64,000 nucleotides of DNA from Phytomonospora sp040655735 (GTDB lineage Bacteria > Actinomycetota > Actinomycetes > Mycobacteriales > Micromonosporaceae). Within the stretch, counting starts at the first letter, position 1; each line of letters begins with the position of its first letter. The DNA is taken from contig NZ_JBFAKK010000008.1 of NCBI RefSeq assembly GCF_040655735.1, positions 337,362 through 401,361 of the forward strand, read 5' to 3'. A program made the position numbers and the translations under genes. Shown piece by piece: positions 61,255 through 64,000 of the stretch. The notes beneath the pieces are model-generated. The model was not told the origin of the DNA, searched no databases, and was given only the letters and a program-made list of their open reading frames with translations.

Positions 61255-63762
61255 CCTGCGCTCGCGCTTCGCTGCGGGCGAGGATCGCAACTCGGTGGCG
61301 CGGCGGGCGTTCGCGGCGACCGCTTCCTGCGCTCGCGCTTCGCTGCGGGCGAGGATCGCAACTATCGTCCCCCTCGATACGTGCCGGATAGTCCAGGCCT
61401 GCGCTCGCGCTTCGCTGCGGGCGAGGATCGCAACACCCTCACCAACGCCGCCACCGGCCGCCACGCCGCCCCTGCGCTCGCGCTTCGCTGCGGGCGAGGA
61501 TCGCAACACCTGCCGGGCCGCCGGACGCGACGCCGAGGCGCTCGAACGGCTGCGCTCGCGCTTCGCTGCGGGCGAGGATCGCAACCGTCTCACTACGCAC
61601 CATCCGGGCAGGTGCAGGACGCTGCGCTCGCGCTTCGCTGCGGGCGAGGGTCGCAACTGGCGGTGGCCATGTGGCCGACCGGGACCGGGTTCACGCTGCG
61701 CTCGCGCTTCGCTGCGGGCGAGGATCGCAACGGAAACGTCGACGGCGGATCACAGCGGTACCACTGCGCTGCGCTCGCGCTTCGCTGCGGGCGAGGATCG
61801 CAACGTGGCCACCGCTGAGCTGCGTAAACCTCTGTCACTGCTGCGCTCGCGCTTCGCTGCGGGCGAGGATCGCAACTCCTCCAGAAGGGCGAGACCGACA
61901 CGACGCTCCAGCTGCGCTCGCGCTTCGCTGCGGGCGAGGATCGCAACCCAGTGAACGTCACCTCGTCGAACCAGGCGTCCCGCTGCGCTCGCGCTTCGCT
62001 GCGGGCGAGGATCGCAACCGGAGGTGGCCGCGCCCAGTAGCCACGGGGCACCGGCTGCGCTCGCGCTTCGCTGCGGGCGAGGATCGCAACATGTCGCGTT
62101 CGGCGGCGAAGGTGTGGATGTTCAGCTGCGCTCGCGCTTCGCTGCGGGCGAGGATCGCAACGAGTCCCCCGTAGAGGTCGATGATGGTCTGCGCGAGCTG
62201 CGCTCGCGCTTCGCTGCGGGCGAGGATCGCAACGCCGGTCCCCGGCAGACCGCCATCCGAGACGCGCTCGCTGCGCTCGCGCTTCGCTGCGGGCGAGGAT
62301 CGCAACAACACCCCCTATGCGGTCCCGCAGCACGAACGCCGCTGCGCTCGCGCTTCGCTGCGGGCGAGGATCGCAACAGTTCCTGCCAGATGTCGCCGGC
62401 GAGGCGCTGGGTCGGCTGCGCTCGCGCTTCGCTGCGGGCGAGGATCGCAACGCCGTCCTCACCGTCCTGCGGAACTCCCCGCTCGTGCTGCGCTCGCGCT
62501 TCGCTGCGGGCGAGGATCGCAACCCCACCCACCGCCAGGGCGTGCGCGTCACGGCCGCGCTGCGCTCGCGCTTCGCTGCGGGCGAGGATCGCAACCCCAC
62601 CCACCGCCAGGGCGTGCGCGTCACGGCCGCGCTGCGCTCGCGCTTCGCTGCGGGNNNNNNNNNNNNNNNNNNNNNNNNNNNNNNNNNNNNNNNNNNNNNN
62701 NNNNNNNNNNNNNNNNNNNNNNNNNNNNNNNNNNNNNNNNNNNNNNNNNNNNGGCGAGGATCGCAACTTCTCCGAGGCGTCCAGGCGCACCTGCATCTCG
62801 GCCGCTGCGCTTGCGCTTCGCCGCGGGGGAGGATCGCAACCGGGTCGAAGTGCGCCTCCCACGCCTCGCGGGCGTGCTGCGCTCGCGCTTCGCCGCGGGG
62901 GAGGATCGCAACTGCGCGACCCAGACACCCGCCTGAATGGCGGCCTAGGGCTGCGCTCGCGCTTCGCCGTGGGGGAGGATCGCAACGCCCGGTCGGTATC
63001 GAGGGGAATCACGATCTCTAGGCTGCGCTCGCGCTTCGCCGCGGGCGAGGATCGCAACCGCGGATTTGCGCCCGCAGGGCGGCCCCCTCGGGTGGCTGCG
63101 CTCGCGCTTCGCCGCCGGCGAGGATCGCAACGCACCGTCGCGCAGACCGCTGCGCTCGCGCTTCGCCGCGGGCGAGGATCGCAACGCAAGCCCCGGACCG
63201 GCTCCGGGTGTGGGTGGTTGCTGCGCTCGCGTTTCGCCGCGGGCGAGGATCGCAACAAGGGCCGCGCCGTCCTCACCTGGGAGGCGCGCGGGCTGCGCTC
63301 GCGCTTCGCCGCGGGCGAGGATCGCAACTTCTCCCAGGCGGCCCAGTAGTAGATCGGGTCGAGCTGCGCTCGCGCTTCGCCGCGGGCGAGGATCGCAACC
63401 ACAACCACTGGACTGCGACCAACGCGCCGATGCCGGCCGCGCTCGCGCTTCGCCGCGGGCGAGGATCGCAACTGCGACATCATCGCTGGCCGCGCGCCGG
63501 CGACGATGCTGCGCTCCCGCTTCGCTGCGGGCGAGGATCGCAACAAGGTGGACGGCCCGGTCGGCGTCGACGGCGACGGACTGCGCTCGCGCTTCGCTGC
63601 GGGCGAGGATCGCAACACCCTCATCCAGGTCTCGACCGGCACGAGCCCTTCCGCTGCGCTCGCGCTTCGCTGCGGGCGAGGATCGCAACCACGGTGACAC
63701 CTACGTCGCCAACGGGCTGCAAATCGCTGCGTTCGCGCTTCACTGCGGGCGAGGATCACCCC
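61255..63762 (+). CRISPR. CRISPR array 2 (type I-C), about 34 repeats with a gap
   Basis: 37-nt repeats, 71-74 bp period: 19 complete from 61255, one cut by an N gap at 62655, a 15-nt repeat end after it, 13 complete from 62804 and a degenerate one at 63726. The repeat differs from array 1 in the stem arms (CGCTCGCG and TGCGGGCG) but keeps the CTTCGC loop and the 11-nt AGGATCGCAAC handle. The first four repeats have C instead of G at position 1. Repeats from 62804 to 63436 carry CGCGGGCG or near variants; the last ones return to TGCGGGCG. One spacer (61508-61548) is 41 nt and one (63132-63148) only 17 nt. Confidence 0.97.
62655..62752. other. Assembly gap (98 N) inside array 2
   Basis: Same length as the gap in array 1 and again inside a repeat, so nominal. 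The true number of repeats is unknown. Confidence 0.95.
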
Positions 63763-63886
63763 CCTCCGCTCCGCTGCGCGGCCAGGTTCCTGCACGTGGG
63801 CTGCGCACGCTGTCTCGCAGCAATGTCAGGCCAGTCTTCGTTGCTGGCAGGCACATTCGCGGCACACGGCAGGCACCAACGCCGTC

Positions 63887-63912
63887 TGAGGTTCCCCCGG
63901 TTTGGCGGAGGG
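63887..63912 (-). mobile_element. Probable end of an IS3-family element
   Basis: Starts with TGAGGTTCCCC and runs to the transposase stop. IS3-family ends begin with TG and commonly lie just outside the orfB stop. The other end and target duplication are outside the window. Confidence 0.4.
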
Positions 63913-64000
63913 TTATGCGGGTGTTGGGATGGGTTGGTTCTGGTTGAGCCAGGCGGTTTCGTACTCGGCTGGCGATAGCCAGCCGAGACGCTGTTGGATT
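63913..64000 (-). CDS. IS3-family transposase OrfB, C-terminal end (partial)
   Basis: On the minus strand the last 28 codons read QQRLGWLSPAEYE, then TAWLNQNQPIPTPA and a stop. The LG-x-x-SPAEYE motif is the typical end of IS3-family (IS150/IS3 group) integrase-type transposases. The rest of the gene is beyond the window edge, so completeness cannot be judged. Confidence 0.75.
   Translation of the reverse strand, partial: IQQRLGWLSPAEYETAWLNQNQPIPTPA

Noticed and set aside
49797..63762. Two different CRISPR types because the repeats differ
   Set aside because: Loop, handle, length and leader blocks are shared, and the differences preserve the same stem; only one (type I-C) cas set exists.
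61255..63978. Long open frames across array 2
   Set aside because: Same artefact of repeat periodicity.

Overview
The window is high-GC DNA in actinomycete style. It has GTG and TTG starts, tightly overlapped polycistronic genes, Tat signal peptides, a mycothiol-dependent-enzyme-type gene, DrrA-type ABC genes and many secreted FG-GAP proteins. A filamentous actinobacterium (Glycomycetaceae- or Micromonosporales-like) is plausible, but no rRNA or marker gene fixes the genus.

Layout. 1-4800: the end of a tandem DoxX membrane protein, an MDMPI-fold enzyme, and a minus-strand unit of ribbon-helix-helix regulator, DUF4097 protein and daunorubicin-type ABC exporter. 5100-7690: a Tat-secreted protein and an FG-GAP propeller protein. 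7812-20944: a ten-gene polycistron with its own promoter and three tandem 17-bp operators. It encodes a LacI regulator, a complete Opp/Dpp-type ABC importer, an (alpha/alpha)6 glycosidase, an FAD oxidoreductase, an N-acetylneuraminate-lyase/DHDPS aldolase and a secreted sialidase-like protein. Together these look like a glycan or sialic-acid-like uptake and catabolism system.

20992-36312: accessory and housekeeping genes. These include a SUKH-like protein, a membrane-anchored Hsp70 homologue, two paralogous secreted proteins, a LysE exporter, a GMC oxidoreductase, a compact FAAL-P450-ACP / SDR lipid-modification cluster, an EF-hand protein and a GDSL hydrolase. 36535-41929: four tandem FG-GAP propeller paralogues, the last one decayed by a deletion and frameshift. 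42024-49120: a flavin reductase, SRPBCC and ArsR-like genes, an ABC-2-like membrane protein and a Na+/H+ antiporter. This stretch then becomes a graveyard of truncated genes: ADH and SDR tails, a truncated secreted repeat protein and a broken GlxA regulator.

49395-63886: a type I-C CRISPR-Cas locus. A complete seven-gene operon (cas3-cas5c-cas8c-cas7c-cas4-cas1-cas2) is flanked on both sides by long arrays with the same orientation, different but covarying repeat sequences, and homologous leaders set 126-127 nt before the first repeat. Each array holds one 98-N assembly gap, preceded in both cases by a duplicated repeat-spacer unit. A 20-bp perfect palindrome lies between array 1 and cas3. 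The 5' half of a tRNA-Lys(UUU) lies before array 1, and the end of an IS3-family transposase closes the window, so the locus is bordered by marks of mobility.

The most distinctive items are the two-array type I-C locus (covarying repeats and leader hairpins, palindromic operator), the sialidase/lyase/importer operon with its triple operator, the FG-GAP paralogue array and the stand-alone FAAL-P450-ACP-SDR cluster. All functions are inferred from sequence motifs read by eye; no database search was run.
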